Source: Flavobacterium hungaricum
GTDB taxonomy: Bacteria; Bacteroidota; Bacteroidia; Flavobacteriales; Flavobacteriaceae
Assembly (NCBI RefSeq): GCF_015182285.1
Contig: NZ_PRDM01000002.1
Location: 496,001 to 560,000 of the forward strand
Reading direction: 5' to 3'
Length of the DNA stretch: 64,000 nt
Shown in pieces: positions 9,509 to 17,847 of this stretch. A model generated the notes under the pieces. That model did not search any database and was not told the origin of the DNA. It saw only the letters and a program-made list of their open reading frames with translations. The position numbers and the translations under genes were made by a program. Within the stretch, counting starts at the first letter, position 1; each line of letters starts with the position of its first letter.

Positions 9509-9527
9509 TGCGTAATTCTTCCAGTTT

Positions 9528-10250
9528 TTAATTGTTAATATATTTGACAAGATTTTTTATAAACAAAGCCGGATTCTCTTTTTTCAGACTTTTATTCATA
9601 AAATAATAATCATTAATTTTTCTTTTACTTTCTGGAAATAATGCAATGATTTCTTTTTTTCCGTTGATCAAATAATATTTGCTGTCTTTTAAAAGAACAA
9701 ACTCATATCTCGGAATGTACTGAATTAAATTACTTTCTTCTTTTTGATCTTTCTTTTTTTCTTTAAAATACTTTATATAAAGAGCAGATGTGCTGTTTAT
9801 TAAAACCTCTTCGTAAAACCCTCCTTTAAAGAACGATGGATTTAAAACTTTCAGATTGATAAATTTCTCATTATTAATGCTGAAATTTTCCACATTATCT
9901 TTTATGAGATTGATTTTAGTAGTATTCGCTTCGTCATAAGGATTTAGAACAAGGTCATCTTTATAGATGTCGTATTTTAGCAAGACATCATAATAATTTT
10001 GATTATTATATCTGAGAGTACCTTTTCTGAAGTTTTCAGTAAAATAGTAGCGATTCTGATTTTCGACTGTATTGTCAAAATTAAGATGAGCTGCCCCATT
10101 TTTGATATCAAGGGATTCAATTCCTATATTTTTATCAAACCAATTGTAGATTTCGGCTTCTTTAGAAGTTTGACTTCGTAAGTGATAATTGTTTAAGAAT
10201 AATCCAAAGATCAATAGGTAAATTGAATTTCTTTGTAGAGTTTTTAACAC
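9528..10250 (-). CDS. Secreted protein of unknown function, first gene of TonB/DUF4249 operon
   Basis: A 240-residue protein with an N-terminal hydrophobic signal (SIYLLIFGLFLNN). I do not recognise its family. The body is rich in Lys, Asn and Tyr and predicted beta-rich (YYFTENFRKGTLRYNNQNYY, RYEFVLLKDSKYYLINGKKE); a short Lys/Glu stretch (KEKKKDQKEE) interrupts it. It is the promoter-proximal gene, 20 bases ahead of the receptor, so it is probably an envelope accessory of the same system. The start codon at 10250 was not independently confirmed; it follows a plausible promoter. Confidence 0.65.
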   Translation of the reverse strand: MLKTLQRNSIYLLIFGLFLNNYHLRSQTSKEAEIYNWFDKNIGIESLDIKNGAAHLNFDNTVENQNRYYFTENFRKGTLRYNNQNYYDVLLKYDIYKDDLVLNPYDEANTTKINLIKDNVENFSINNEKFINLKVLNPSFFKGGFYEEVLINSTSALYIKYFKEKKKDQKEESNLIQYIPRYEFVLLKDSKYYLINGKKEIIALFPESKRKINDYYFMNKSLKKENPALFIKNLVKYINN

Positions 10251-10284
10251 AATGGTGGATTTATTGATTAGTTTTGGTATGAGC

Positions 10285-10292
10285 CAAAAATA
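10285..10292 (-). promoter_or_regulatory. Putative -7 box of the TonB/DUF4249 operon
   Basis: The minus strand reads TATTTTTG, fitting TAnnTTTG, about 35 bases ahead of the first operon gene. The -33 element is unclear. The rest of 10293-10475 is very AT-rich with no gene. Confidence 0.4.
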
Positions 10293-10475
10293 TATAAAAA
10301 ATGTTAAAAACAGCGTTTGCTAATGTTAAAATGTAATAAAATGTTTATGATTTGCTTAAATTTTTTTAAATCATTTAAAGAAACGTGATTGTTTTAAGAT
10401 TTAAGCTTGAATATAACATGATAAAATAAATTATTTTATTGGATTAGATTAACAATTGGCCAATGCGGTTGTATT

Positions 10476-11438
10476 TTAGAATAATAAATCAACTTGAAAG
10501 TTTAGCTTTTCTTGATAATATTCAATTTTTCTAAGTGCCCTGTTAAAAAATAAATTTTGCTCTTTAATACCAGACTGACCCAATGGTTTAGAGTTGATAA
10601 TCTGTTGTTTAAAAAACTGATGAACATTTTTACAGCTTTCTTTATTATCGGTCACAAAATAGCCTAACAAAGTATAAGGTACAAACATGGTTAGTTTTTC
10701 TTCTGTTTCGATAAGCATGTTGTTGTTTAGTAAAATTAGTTCATTGTAATAAATCGCAAAATTAGGATTAGGTTTACTGCTTTTTTCTTTAACTAAGTTT
10801 ATAATTCTTTTTAAATCATTGCAGAGTGCATTTGCGCTTTGTACTGAAAGTAAGCCAGCTTCATGAAAATATAAAATTTGCTGTAAACTGCTGTTTATAG
10901 TTGTGTCATTCCAGACTTCATTGACAATGGTATTTTCGTAGGCTTTTTTAAGTTTTTGCATAGACTCCGAAAAAGATTCTTCGATTACAAAATTTTCAAA
11001 AGATACTTTTATTGTATCTGTTTTTAAGAGGTTAAGCCAGACAAAAGCTTTAAATTTTGAAAGAATTGTTCCATCCATAAAATAAAATAACGGAATGTCC
11101 TTGGCAGAATAAAACAAAATCGACTTTGGATTTTGTGTTAATAGTTCAATTTTTTCAGAAGATGATCTAAAATATTCGAGCATATCTCTCAACGATTCTA
11201 TCTCGATTGTTTTTTCGATAATGAGTTTCTCATTAGACATAAATAGATTGTCTAGCGAAATATTGAAATGATTTGCTAGTTTGATTGTTTCGTCTATAGA
11301 AAATTTACTTTTTTGTGAAATTCTTCTATGCGATGCATCATAACTTATTTCTAAGATAGAAGCGATTTCATCAATTAAGGAGTCTGATTTAGAGATTTTA
11401 CTCCTAATGACTTTTAAAAAAGATTCTTGATGTTTCAT
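10476..11438 (-). CDS. HTH (XRE/BetR-like) transcriptional regulator
   Basis: A 320-residue protein. The ATG at 11438 is chosen over an in-frame TTG 18 bases upstream, which would lie inside a palindrome. Residues about 8-70 look like a helix-turn-helix of XRE type: SLIDEIASILEISYDASHRRIS, then IDETIKLANHFNISLDNLF. The remaining 250 residues are helical, with no recognised ligand-binding domain. It is transcribed away from a fatty-acid desaturase, and a 21-base palindrome lies immediately in front of its start. Autorepression and control of the desaturase are therefore likely. That is inference from layout only. Confidence 0.7.
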   Translation of the reverse strand: MKHQESFLKVIRSKISKSDSLIDEIASILEISYDASHRRISQKSKFSIDETIKLANHFNISLDNLFMSNEKLIIEKTIEIESLRDMLEYFRSSSEKIELLTQNPKSILFYSAKDIPLFYFMDGTILSKFKAFVWLNLLKTDTIKVSFENFVIEESFSESMQKLKKAYENTIVNEVWNDTTINSSLQQILYFHEAGLLSVQSANALCNDLKRIINLVKEKSSKPNPNFAIYYNELILLNNNMLIETEEKLTMFVPYTLLGYFVTDNKESCKNVHQFFKQQIINSKPLGQSGIKEQNLFFNRALRKIEYYQEKLNFQVDLLF

Positions 11439-11459
11439 AATTTGCGATAATCGCAAATT
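11439..11459. promoter_or_regulatory. Perfect palindrome, probable operator
   Basis: Arms AATTTGCGAT (11439-11448) and ATCGCAAATT (11450-11459) flank a single central A. It touches the ATG of the HTH regulator and lies in the 103-base divergent spacer to the desaturase. A related pair of half-sites (TTGCAAATT at 11482, AATTGCAA at 11501) lies nearer the desaturase. Size and symmetry fit a dimeric HTH protein. Confidence 0.65.
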
Positions 11460-11541
11460 TACAAAATATCTTTATTACTTTTTGCAAATTCAAATGTGAA
11501 AATTGCAATACGTTTGTCTTGTAATTTTAATTAAACATATT

Positions 11542-12618
11542 ATGAAAGCTAAGTATTTTAATAAATCAGAAGAAGAAAAATTGTTTTTCGCTGTTTTAAA
11601 AAATAGGGTGCACAAAAAATTAGAGGGGAAAAATGTTTCACATGGAGATTTTAAATTTTGGTTTAAAGGCTTGTTTTGGACATTTGTATGTTACGGCTCT
11701 TATGCTCTTTTGTTTTTAGATTCAATAAGTAAATTAAATTTTTGGATCGTATATGTAATTTTTCAGCTCTCGGGATTATTAATAGGATTTAGTTTTGGTC
11801 ATGATGCATCTCACAATACTGCATTCAAAAACAAAAAAGCAAATTCGATACTTCATTTTTTTAGTTTTCTTACCGTTGGTATAGATCCGTTATTGTGGGG
11901 GTTGAGGCATATTCGTTCCCATCATTTGTATGCCAATGTAGAAGGAAGTGATATTGATATCGATAAAAATCCTTTTTTAAGATTAAGTCCCACCCATGCG
12001 TGGAAACCCAAACATAAATATCAAGCCTATTATGCGCCATTTGTCTATATGTTCACTTTGCTGCACTCTGTTTTTATGAGTGATTGGATTTATCTTTTTT
12101 CAGAAGAATATGATTGGATGAAAAGAGGCGTTTCTAAAGCTGGATTGTATTTTAGGTTTTTTATATATAAAGTATTTTATTTTTCGCTCGTACTGGTTTT
12201 GCCGCTTCTGTATGTAGATTTTTCTTGGAGCTTTGTTGTGATAACATATTTTACAGCTAGTGCTTTTACCTCTTTGGTCTTTATTATAATGCTCGTTGGA
12301 ACTCATTTTTTTGACGGAGCTGATTATCCGCAGCCCGAAGGAGAATTCCTAGAACATACTTGGGCAGTTCATCAATTGTATACCAGCTGCGATTGGAATG
12401 CAGACAAGGGCTGGGCCAGATTTCTAAGCGGCGGCTCTAACTGCCATGCTGCACATCATCTTTTTCCCAATATCTGTCATACCAATTACAGTGAAATAAA
12501 TGAGATAATCGAAGAAACCACAAAAGAATACCAGCAGCCTTATCATCATAAAACTTTATTACAAATGATGTTTTCGCATTTTAGACATTTAAATAAAATG
12601 GGAAATTCAAATGCTTGA
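11542..12618 (+). CDS. Membrane fatty-acid (acyl-CoA/acyl-lipid) desaturase
   Basis: A 358-residue integral-membrane di-iron desaturase. The ATG at 11542 (MKAKYFNKSEEEKLFF) is preferred to an upstream TTG. The three histidine boxes are intact: HDASH from residue 87, HIRSHH from 123 to 128, and HAAHH from 302 to 306. Hydrophobic segments lie between them. The family (COG3239, linoleoyl-CoA/delta-6-like) introduces double bases into acyl chains of lipids using O2 and an electron donor; regiospecificity cannot be read from sequence. Its divergent HTH neighbour suggests regulated membrane fluidity or lipid remodelling. Confidence 0.9.
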   Translation: MKAKYFNKSEEEKLFFAVLKNRVHKKLEGKNVSHGDFKFWFKGLFWTFVCYGSYALLFLDSISKLNFWIVYVIFQLSGLLIGFSFGHDASHNTAFKNKKANSILHFFSFLTVGIDPLLWGLRHIRSHHLYANVEGSDIDIDKNPFLRLSPTHAWKPKHKYQAYYAPFVYMFTLLHSVFMSDWIYLFSEEYDWMKRGVSKAGLYFRFFIYKVFYFSLVLVLPLLYVDFSWSFVVITYFTASAFTSLVFIIMLVGTHFFDGADYPQPEGEFLEHTWAVHQLYTSCDWNADKGWARFLSGGSNCHAAHHLFPNICHTNYSEINEIIEETTKEYQQPYHHKTLLQMMFSHFRHLNKMGNSNA

Positions 12619-12666
12619 TCTTTAAAAATCACAAACTGCCAAAGTTAATTTTAAATACAAATAATT

Positions 12667-13392
12667 ATGAAAAAAATATTCTGTCTATTGTTGCTTATGG
12701 GTGCAGCTGCAATACAAGCACAAGAAATTATTTTAGATTCTATTCAAACACATACACAGATTTTTAGTCTTGCTCCCATTTCTAAAAAAGTTGATAAAGT
12801 AAACGGGATGGTTTTTGGTCTTGGACATATTGAGAGTAAAAACATAGAGCATCAGACTATTAACGGTATAAATGTAGAGGCAAACCCGGCGCCGGCAGCT
12901 GGAGCGTTATATGCTTTCATTGCAATTATGTATTTTGATAGAGTAGTCGGAAAAGACAAAATAAAAGTTATAAAAAAGAACGAAGAAGATTTTATCATCA
13001 AAAATACGGCTCCGGCTTTGATGTTGAATGGATTAAATATTAGTTCCGGATGTTTTTTTACGTCAACAAATATGAACGGATTGAATATTTCGGCGGGAAA
13101 TAAATTCAATAATTTTAATGGTCTTTCGATTACGCCTTTAGGCACAATTGCTGGTCGTCAAAACGGACTTTCGGTTGGTATTTATAATGCTAATAATAAT
13201 TTAACAGGATTAAATATAGGAGTTTACAATCAATCGTATCAGTTAAAAGGCTTGCATTTAGGAGTTTTTAATCAAGTAGGAATTAATAAAGGTTTGCAAA
13301 TTGGGGTTTTAAATAAATCAAATTCTAAAGGATTTCAATTGGGACTCTGGAACATAAATGACAAAAGGAGTATGCCTTTTTTAAATTGGTAA
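12667..13392 (+). CDS. Secreted protein with NGLxIGxxN-type surface repeats (LA_2272-like)
   Basis: A 241-residue protein with a signal peptide (FCLLLLMGAAAIQAQ). From about residue 120 it is made of imperfect repeats of 16-20 residues built on GL-x-(I/L/V)-(G/S)-x-x-(N): MNGLNISAGNKFNN, QNGLSVGIYNANNN, LTGLNIGVYNQSYQ, LKGLHLGVFNQVG, NKGLQIGVLNKSN, KGFQLGLWNIND. Such repeats predict a beta-solenoid-like or stacked-strand fold and match what databases call LA_2272 surface repeat proteins. Function unknown. It lies 48 bases after the desaturase and 4 bases before the next gene, so at least the last two are co-transcribed. Confidence 0.7.
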   Translation: MKKIFCLLLLMGAAAIQAQEIILDSIQTHTQIFSLAPISKKVDKVNGMVFGLGHIESKNIEHQTINGINVEANPAPAAGALYAFIAIMYFDRVVGKDKIKVIKKNEEDFIIKNTAPALMLNGLNISSGCFFTSTNMNGLNISAGNKFNNFNGLSITPLGTIAGRQNGLSVGIYNANNNLTGLNIGVYNQSYQLKGLHLGVFNQVGINKGLQIGVLNKSNSKGFQLGLWNINDKRSMPFLNW

Positions 13393-13396
13393 TATC

Positions 13397-14011
13397 ATGA
13401 AGAAATTTGTTTTTATTTTAATTTTGATCGCTTCTCAAATTGGATCTGCACAAAATAGTATGTTTTCAGAAGACGATTATGCACGAGTGTATGTTGAAGC
13501 AGGTTTTGTACAGCCATTGGGAAAGCTTTCGGATAAATTTGAATTATCTCCGTCGTTTGGTTTTTGGTTCCGAAATAAAATTACACACGAAGAATTTGTC
13601 GATTTTGGCTTTAATTTCTTTATTCCTAAGAAACCGGTCGATGCCTCGTTTGTTTACCATGATTCGATTGCAAAGTATAAATCAAGTCATTTTGCGATAA
13701 ATATTGGGACACGTTTTGCAAAAATTATCCCGTTATCGCAGCGAGTGGCTAATTTTAATGTAGAATGGAATTCTGGAATTGGATTGGCTTTGAACTTTTA
13801 TAATGCTCCAAATGAACTCGAGTTCGATGAAGGTGAACATACAAAGGAGGTTTTGACTACATTTTATGTATCGCAGGGAATTAAGCTTAATTATAAAAAT
13901 ACAGGATTGCAATGCCATTATCAATGGTCGCCATACGGATTGTTTAACAATCGGCTGGAAAAAGATTTTGGCTCTCAAAGTTTAATGTTTGGAATAGTTT
14001 ACCGACAATAA
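13397..14011 (+). CDS. Probable outer-membrane beta-barrel protein, unknown function
   Basis: A 204-residue protein with a signal peptide (FVFILILIASQIGSAQ). It has alternating strands and ends with LMFGIVYRQ, a pattern seen in small outer-membrane barrels (ARVYVEAGFVQPLGKLSDKF, FGFWFRNKI). I do not recognise a named family. It follows the repeat protein by 4 bases and is closed by a strong terminator, so the two form an operon. Confidence 0.6.
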   Translation: MKKFVFILILIASQIGSAQNSMFSEDDYARVYVEAGFVQPLGKLSDKFELSPSFGFWFRNKITHEEFVDFGFNFFIPKKPVDASFVYHDSIAKYKSSHFAINIGTRFAKIIPLSQRVANFNVEWNSGIGLALNFYNAPNELEFDEGEHTKEVLTTFYVSQGIKLNYKNTGLQCHYQWSPYGLFNNRLEKDFGSQSLMFGIVYRQ

Positions 14012-14022
14012 CTTGAAATTGA

Positions 14023-14056
14023 AAAACCCCAATTCAACTGAATGAATTGGGGTTTT
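14023..14056. terminator. Bidirectional terminator
   Basis: Arms 14023-14036 and 14043-14056 (14 bp, AAAACCCCAATTCA and complement) with a 6-base loop, between the plus-strand barrel gene and the convergent pnp. Confidence 0.85.
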
Positions 14057-14089
14057 CTATGAATAAACCTTTAGTAAACTAAGATCTGA

Positions 14090-16225
14090 TTACTCTTTTT
14101 TCTCCTCACGTGGAGGTCTTGGAACAAGTGCTTTTTTAGACACTTTTTCTTTTTTAGTTTTAGGATCAACCCCTAAGTATTTCACTTGAAACACATCTCC
14201 CATTTTTACTACATCAGCAACATTTTCGGTACGTTCCCAAGCCAGCTCAGATACGTGAAGCAATACTTCGTTTCCTGGTGCGGCAGTATATTCTACAACA
14301 GCTCCAAAATCAAGCATTTTAATTACTTTTACCTCATAAGCTTCACCCAATTGTGGTTTGAAAGTGATAGAAGCAATTTTTGCCAATACCGCTTCAATTC
14401 CAGCAGGATCTGTACCTAAAATTTCGATAACACCTTGCTCGTCCACTTCGTTAATAACGATTGTAGTTCCAGTAGCTTTTTGTAATTCTTGAATTACTTT
14501 TCCACCAGGTCCGATCAATGCTCCAATAAAGTTTCCAGGAATAGTTCTGGTGATAATTTTTGGTGCATGAGCTTTAACATCTCCTCTTGGAGCTGCAATA
14601 GTATCGGTTAATTTTCCTAAAATGTGTAAACGTCCGTCACGAGCTTGAGCTAAAGCTTGTTCCATAATATCATAACGTAATCCGTCAATTTTGATATCCA
14701 TTTGGCAAGCCGTAATACCATCAGCAGTTCCAGTTACTTTAAAGTCCATGTCTCCTAAATGATCTTCATCACCTAAGATGTCAGACAATACCGCAAATTT
14801 CTCACCGTCAGTAATTAATCCCATAGCAATACCAGAAACTGGTTTTACCATTTGAACTCCAGCATCCATAAGAGCCATTGTTCCAGCACAAACTGTTGCC
14901 ATAGATGAAGAACCATTAGATTCTAAAACCTCAGAAACAATACGAATTGTATAAGGACAATCTGCAGGAATCATGTTTTTTAAAGCTCTTTGAGCTAAGT
15001 TACCGTGACCAACTTCTCTTCTTGAAGTTCCTCTTAGTGGTTTTGCTTCACCAGTCGAGAAAGGAGGGAAGTTATAGTGTAAGTAGAATTTCTCTTCACC
15101 TTGTTCAGACGGAGAATCGATTTGGTTAGCTTCTCTAGAAGTTCCTAAAGTTACTGTAGCCAAAGCTTGAGTTTCTCCACGTGTAAATAACGAAGAACCG
15201 TGTACTCTTGGTAAATAGTCAGTTTCACACCAGATTGGTCTGATTTCTGTTGTTTTTCTACCATCCAAACGAACGCCTAATTCTAAAACAACATTACGAA
15301 CAGCTTCTTTGTTTGTTTTGTAAAAATATTTAGAAACCAAATCACCGTCAGCAGCCAATTCTTCTTCTGTAAATAAAGCTTTTACTTCTTCTTTTACTTC
15401 AGCAAATGCAGCACCTCTTTCGTGTTTAGCCGAACCAACTTTCGCGATATTATAAATTTTATCGTATGCAGCTTCTTTTACTTTTTTGTAAATTTCTTCG
15501 TTTTCTTTCTCACCTTCGTAAGTACGGATTTCTTTTTTACCAAAAGCAGCTTGTAAACGGTATTGAGCTTCGATTTGAACTTTGATAGCTTCGTGAGCAA
15601 ACTTAATTGCTTCGATCATTTCAGCTTCAGAGATTTCTTTCATCTCACCTTCAACCATGGCAACAGAATCCATAGAAGCACCAATCATCATGTCGATATC
15701 AGATTTTTCTAACTCTTCTCTGCTTGGGTTGATAACTAGTTTTCCGTCGATACGTGCAACACGTACTTCAGAAATTAAGTTGTAAAACGGAATGTCTGAA
15801 ACAGCCAAAGCAGCCGATGCCGCTAAACCAGCTAATGCGTCTGGCATAACTTCTTCGTCATGAGACATTAACTGAATCATAACTTGTGTTTCTGCATGGT
15901 AATCGTCTGGGAAAAGCGGACGTAAAACACGGTCTACTAATCTCATTGTTAATACTTCACTGTCGCTTGGACGAGCTTCTCTCTTAAAGAAACCTCCTGG
16001 AAAACGACCAGCTGCTGCAAATTTTTCGCGATAATCTACCGTTAATGGTAAAAAGTCAACGCCTGGGTTTGAGGTACGTGCAGATACTGCAGTTGCTAGT
16101 ATCATCGTATCTCCCATTCTTACTACTACAGAACCGTCTGCTTGTTTTGCTAAACGCCCTGTCTCGATTGTGATGCTTCTGCCATCACCTAAATCGATTT
16201 TTTCTACAAATAATTGTGGAATCAT
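14090..16225 (-). CDS. pnp: Polyribonucleotide nucleotidyltransferase (PNPase)
   Basis: A 711-residue protein of normal length. Two RNase PH domains are present (first from about residue 10; second with [19 protein letters not shown], and [19 protein letters not shown] carrying catalytic aspartates). A KH domain ([16 protein letters not shown]) and an S1 domain ([28 protein letters not shown]) follow. It degrades RNA 3' to 5' with phosphate and joins RNA-turnover complexes in the cytosol. It follows rpsO in the same direction, the classic rpsO-pnp order, but with a terminator between them and a long leader of its own. Confidence 0.98.
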   Translation of the reverse strand: MIPQLFVEKIDLGDGRSITIETGRLAKQADGSVVVRMGDTMILATAVSARTSNPGVDFLPLTVDYREKFAAAGRFPGGFFKREARPSDSEVLTMRLVDRVLRPLFPDDYHAETQVMIQLMSHDEEVMPDALAGLAASAALAVSDIPFYNLISEVRVARIDGKLVINPSREELEKSDIDMMIGASMDSVAMVEGEMKEISEAEMIEAIKFAHEAIKVQIEAQYRLQAAFGKKEIRTYEGEKENEEIYKKVKEAAYDKIYNIAKVGSAKHERGAAFAEVKEEVKALFTEEELAADGDLVSKYFYKTNKEAVRNVVLELGVRLDGRKTTEIRPIWCETDYLPRVHGSSLFTRGETQALATVTLGTSREANQIDSPSEQGEEKFYLHYNFPPFSTGEAKPLRGTSRREVGHGNLAQRALKNMIPADCPYTIRIVSEVLESNGSSSMATVCAGTMALMDAGVQMVKPVSGIAMGLITDGEKFAVLSDILGDEDHLGDMDFKVTGTADGITACQMDIKIDGLRYDIMEQALAQARDGRLHILGKLTDTIAAPRGDVKAHAPKIITRTIPGNFIGALIGPGGKVIQELQKATGTTIVINEVDEQGVIEILGTDPAGIEAVLAKIASITFKPQLGEAYEVKVIKMLDFGAVVEYTAAPGNEVLLHVSELAWERTENVADVVKMGDVFQVKYLGVDPKTKKEKVSKKALVPRPPREEKKE

Positions 16226-16250
16226 AATTTTTTCCTTTTTGATTATACAA

Positions 16251-16307
16251 TGGGTTTTAGTTGTGTTGTAGTTGTTGTTGTGTGTAGTTGTTGTATTCTA
16301 AAACCCA
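16251..16307 (-). promoter_or_regulatory. pnp 5' leader hairpin with CA-rich loop
   Basis: Arms CTAAAACCCA and its complement (16298-16307 with 16251-16260) enclose 37 bases that on the pnp message read almost only A and C (units like caacaacta, cacacaac). The element ends about 25 bases before the pnp ATG. pnp leaders are autoregulated in other bacteria, so a control role is plausible, though the structure here is different. Confidence 0.45.
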
Positions 16308-16368
16308 ATGAAAAACCAAACTTTTTTTCTTGTATAAAGTCCTGTCAGACTTTTATTTTGTAAAAACA

Positions 16369-16394
16369 AAAAGAGGCACTCTCGCACCTCTTTT
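16369..16394 (-). terminator. Terminator of rpsO
   Basis: Arms AAAAGAGG (16369-16376) and CCTCTTTT (16387-16394); the minus-strand product is followed by a T-rich run. It separates rpsO from pnp and may be only partly efficient. Confidence 0.75.
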
Positions 16395-16403
16395 CTATAT
16401 TGA

Positions 16404-16670
16404 TTATTTTCTGATATTCAATACTTTGATAATCTCACGATATCTGTTGATCTCTTTCTTTTTCAAGTAATCTAACAAAGCTCTTCTTTTACCTACTAAT
16501 AGTACAAGAGAACGCTCAGTGTTGTAATCGTGACGATTTTTTTTCAAGTGTTCAGTTAAGTGAGAAATTCTGTAAGTGAACAATGCAATTTGACCTTCTG
16601 CGCTTCCAGTGTTTGTTGCACCACCGTGTTGTGCGAAAATCTCTTCTTTCTTTTCTTTAGTTAAATACAT
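16404..16670 (-). CDS. rpsO: 30S ribosomal protein S15
   Basis: An 88-residue protein of the normal S15 length. Family landmarks are FAQHGGATNTGSAEGQIAL, ISHLTEHLKKNRHDYNTERSL and LVGKRRALLDYLKKKEINRY. It binds 16S rRNA helices near the central-domain three-way junction early in assembly. It stands directly upstream of pnp. A promoter matching both Bacteroidota elements precedes it by about 55 bases. Confidence 0.98.
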   Translation of the reverse strand: MYLTKEKKEEIFAQHGGATNTGSAEGQIALFTYRISHLTEHLKKNRHDYNTERSLVLLVGKRRALLDYLKKKEINRYREIIKVLNIRK

Positions 16671-16725
16671 TCCAATATTATTTAATGATTTTTATGTATG
16701 TCATACAACTTTTGTAAGACGGGTG

Positions 16726-16757
16726 CAAAATTAGATTAAAAAAACAGAAAAATCAAA
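16726..16757 (-). promoter_or_regulatory. Promoter of rpsO
   Basis: On the minus strand TTTG (16757-16754) is followed by 20 bases and then TAATTTTG (16733-16726), an almost exact match to TTTG-N19/20-TAnnTTTG. The predicted leader is about 50 bases and contains the short inverted repeat GTATG/CATAC. Confidence 0.6.
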
Positions 16758-16834
16758 AAAAAATAGAAGAATCTAAAAATAAGGCTCTAAGAAATTCTTT
16801 TTTAATGATTTAGGTTCTTTTTTATTGCTTTAAT

Positions 16835-17782
16835 TTATCTGCTTGTTATGGTTATCGGTAAAGAATAAAGTGCTGATCTTTTTATTCCTCTAAACTTTCC
16901 GGGAATCCAGTTTGCCGCTGTACTCAACACCCTCAAAGCCTCTTCGCCAGTTCCGTATCCTAAATCTTTTATAATTATAGGTTTAGTTATTTTTCCTGTT
17001 TCGTCAACAATAAAGGTAATGTAAATTTTTCCAGTTACTTTATTTATAAATGCTTGTTCTGGAGTTTTGTAGTTTAGTCCTATGTTTTTGTAAAATTGAT
17101 CTATTCCTGTTGCTGGGGTTGGTTTTTCAGACAACTTTGAATAAGAATATTTTACATCGTTTTTGTCTGTGCTTATTCCAGAAATCAGGTTCCCGTGACT
17201 GTAATTTTCTGTAAACGTAATTTTATTTTTTAAATCGCTTCCCTGCCAGATGCCTTCTTTCAGTCCGTTTTTTATGGTTCCTTTTTCTTGAAAATCTTCA
17301 TCCGCGTTATCACACTCTCCATTTCCATCAATTACAGTTAATTGATTTTCTTTATTCCAGAATTTTGAAAGCAGTGTTTTGGAAGTTTTTGCTTTTGGGT
17401 CTGATGTATTTTCTTTTTCAAATTTTGGATTTCCGTTATCATACCATTTATATTCTTTTCCAGTTTTCCAGCCTTCAGAATAAGTTATAACAGCTTCTTT
17501 AACGCCGTTTTCGTAAAAGTAAATAAAGGTGCCGTCATTTATAAGAACATCTTTGTTTAAAGTTGTTCCGATCATTTTTTTTGTACCAGATTTATAAAAG
17601 AGAACTACTTTATAGGCCTCTTTTTCTACATGATAATCTTCAATAACTCTTATATACTTATGTTCTTGTTCTGAAGTTTCACGATACAAAGAATCCAGGT
17701 ATACAGCTCGTGACAAATCTTTCTGGGCTGAAATACTTAAGGAAATGAAAGTCAAAATAAAAAGAAATAAAATCTTCTTCAT
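16835..17782 (-). CDS. TonB C-terminal domain protein with YwqK/MORN-like repeats
   Basis: A 315-residue protein with a signal peptide or anchor (ILFLFILTFISLSISAQ). Residues about 60-210 contain MORN/YwqK-like units (DGTFIYFYENGVKEAVITY, TGKEYKWYDNGNPKFEKE, IKNGLKEGIWQGSD). Residues about 235-315 form a TonB C-terminal domain (KVTGKIYITFIVDETGKITKPIIIKDLG, EALRVLSTAANWIPGK). TonB-like domains contact receptors or partner proteins in the periplasm; without an obvious long N-terminal anchor this may be a secreted derivative and not an energy transducer. It lies just downstream of a closely similar gene that lacks this domain. Confidence 0.8.
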   Translation of the reverse strand: MKKILFLFILTFISLSISAQKDLSRAVYLDSLYRETSEQEHKYIRVIEDYHVEKEAYKVVLFYKSGTKKMIGTTLNKDVLINDGTFIYFYENGVKEAVITYSEGWKTGKEYKWYDNGNPKFEKENTSDPKAKTSKTLLSKFWNKENQLTVIDGNGECDNADEDFQEKGTIKNGLKEGIWQGSDLKNKITFTENYSHGNLISGISTDKNDVKYSYSKLSEKPTPATGIDQFYKNIGLNYKTPEQAFINKVTGKIYITFIVDETGKITKPIIIKDLGYGTGEEALRVLSTAANWIPGKFRGIKRSALYSLPITITSR

Positions 17783-17847
17783 AAACTGCTGTTTTTTTGT
17801 AGTAAAAATAACAGTTATTTTGATTTGTGCAATATGTAATTGTTATT

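Noticed and set aside
11503..11541. TTG start adding 13 residues to the desaturase
   Set aside because: The extra residues are not conserved-looking and the ATG at 11542 fits the family start; the region is more likely promoter and operator DNA.
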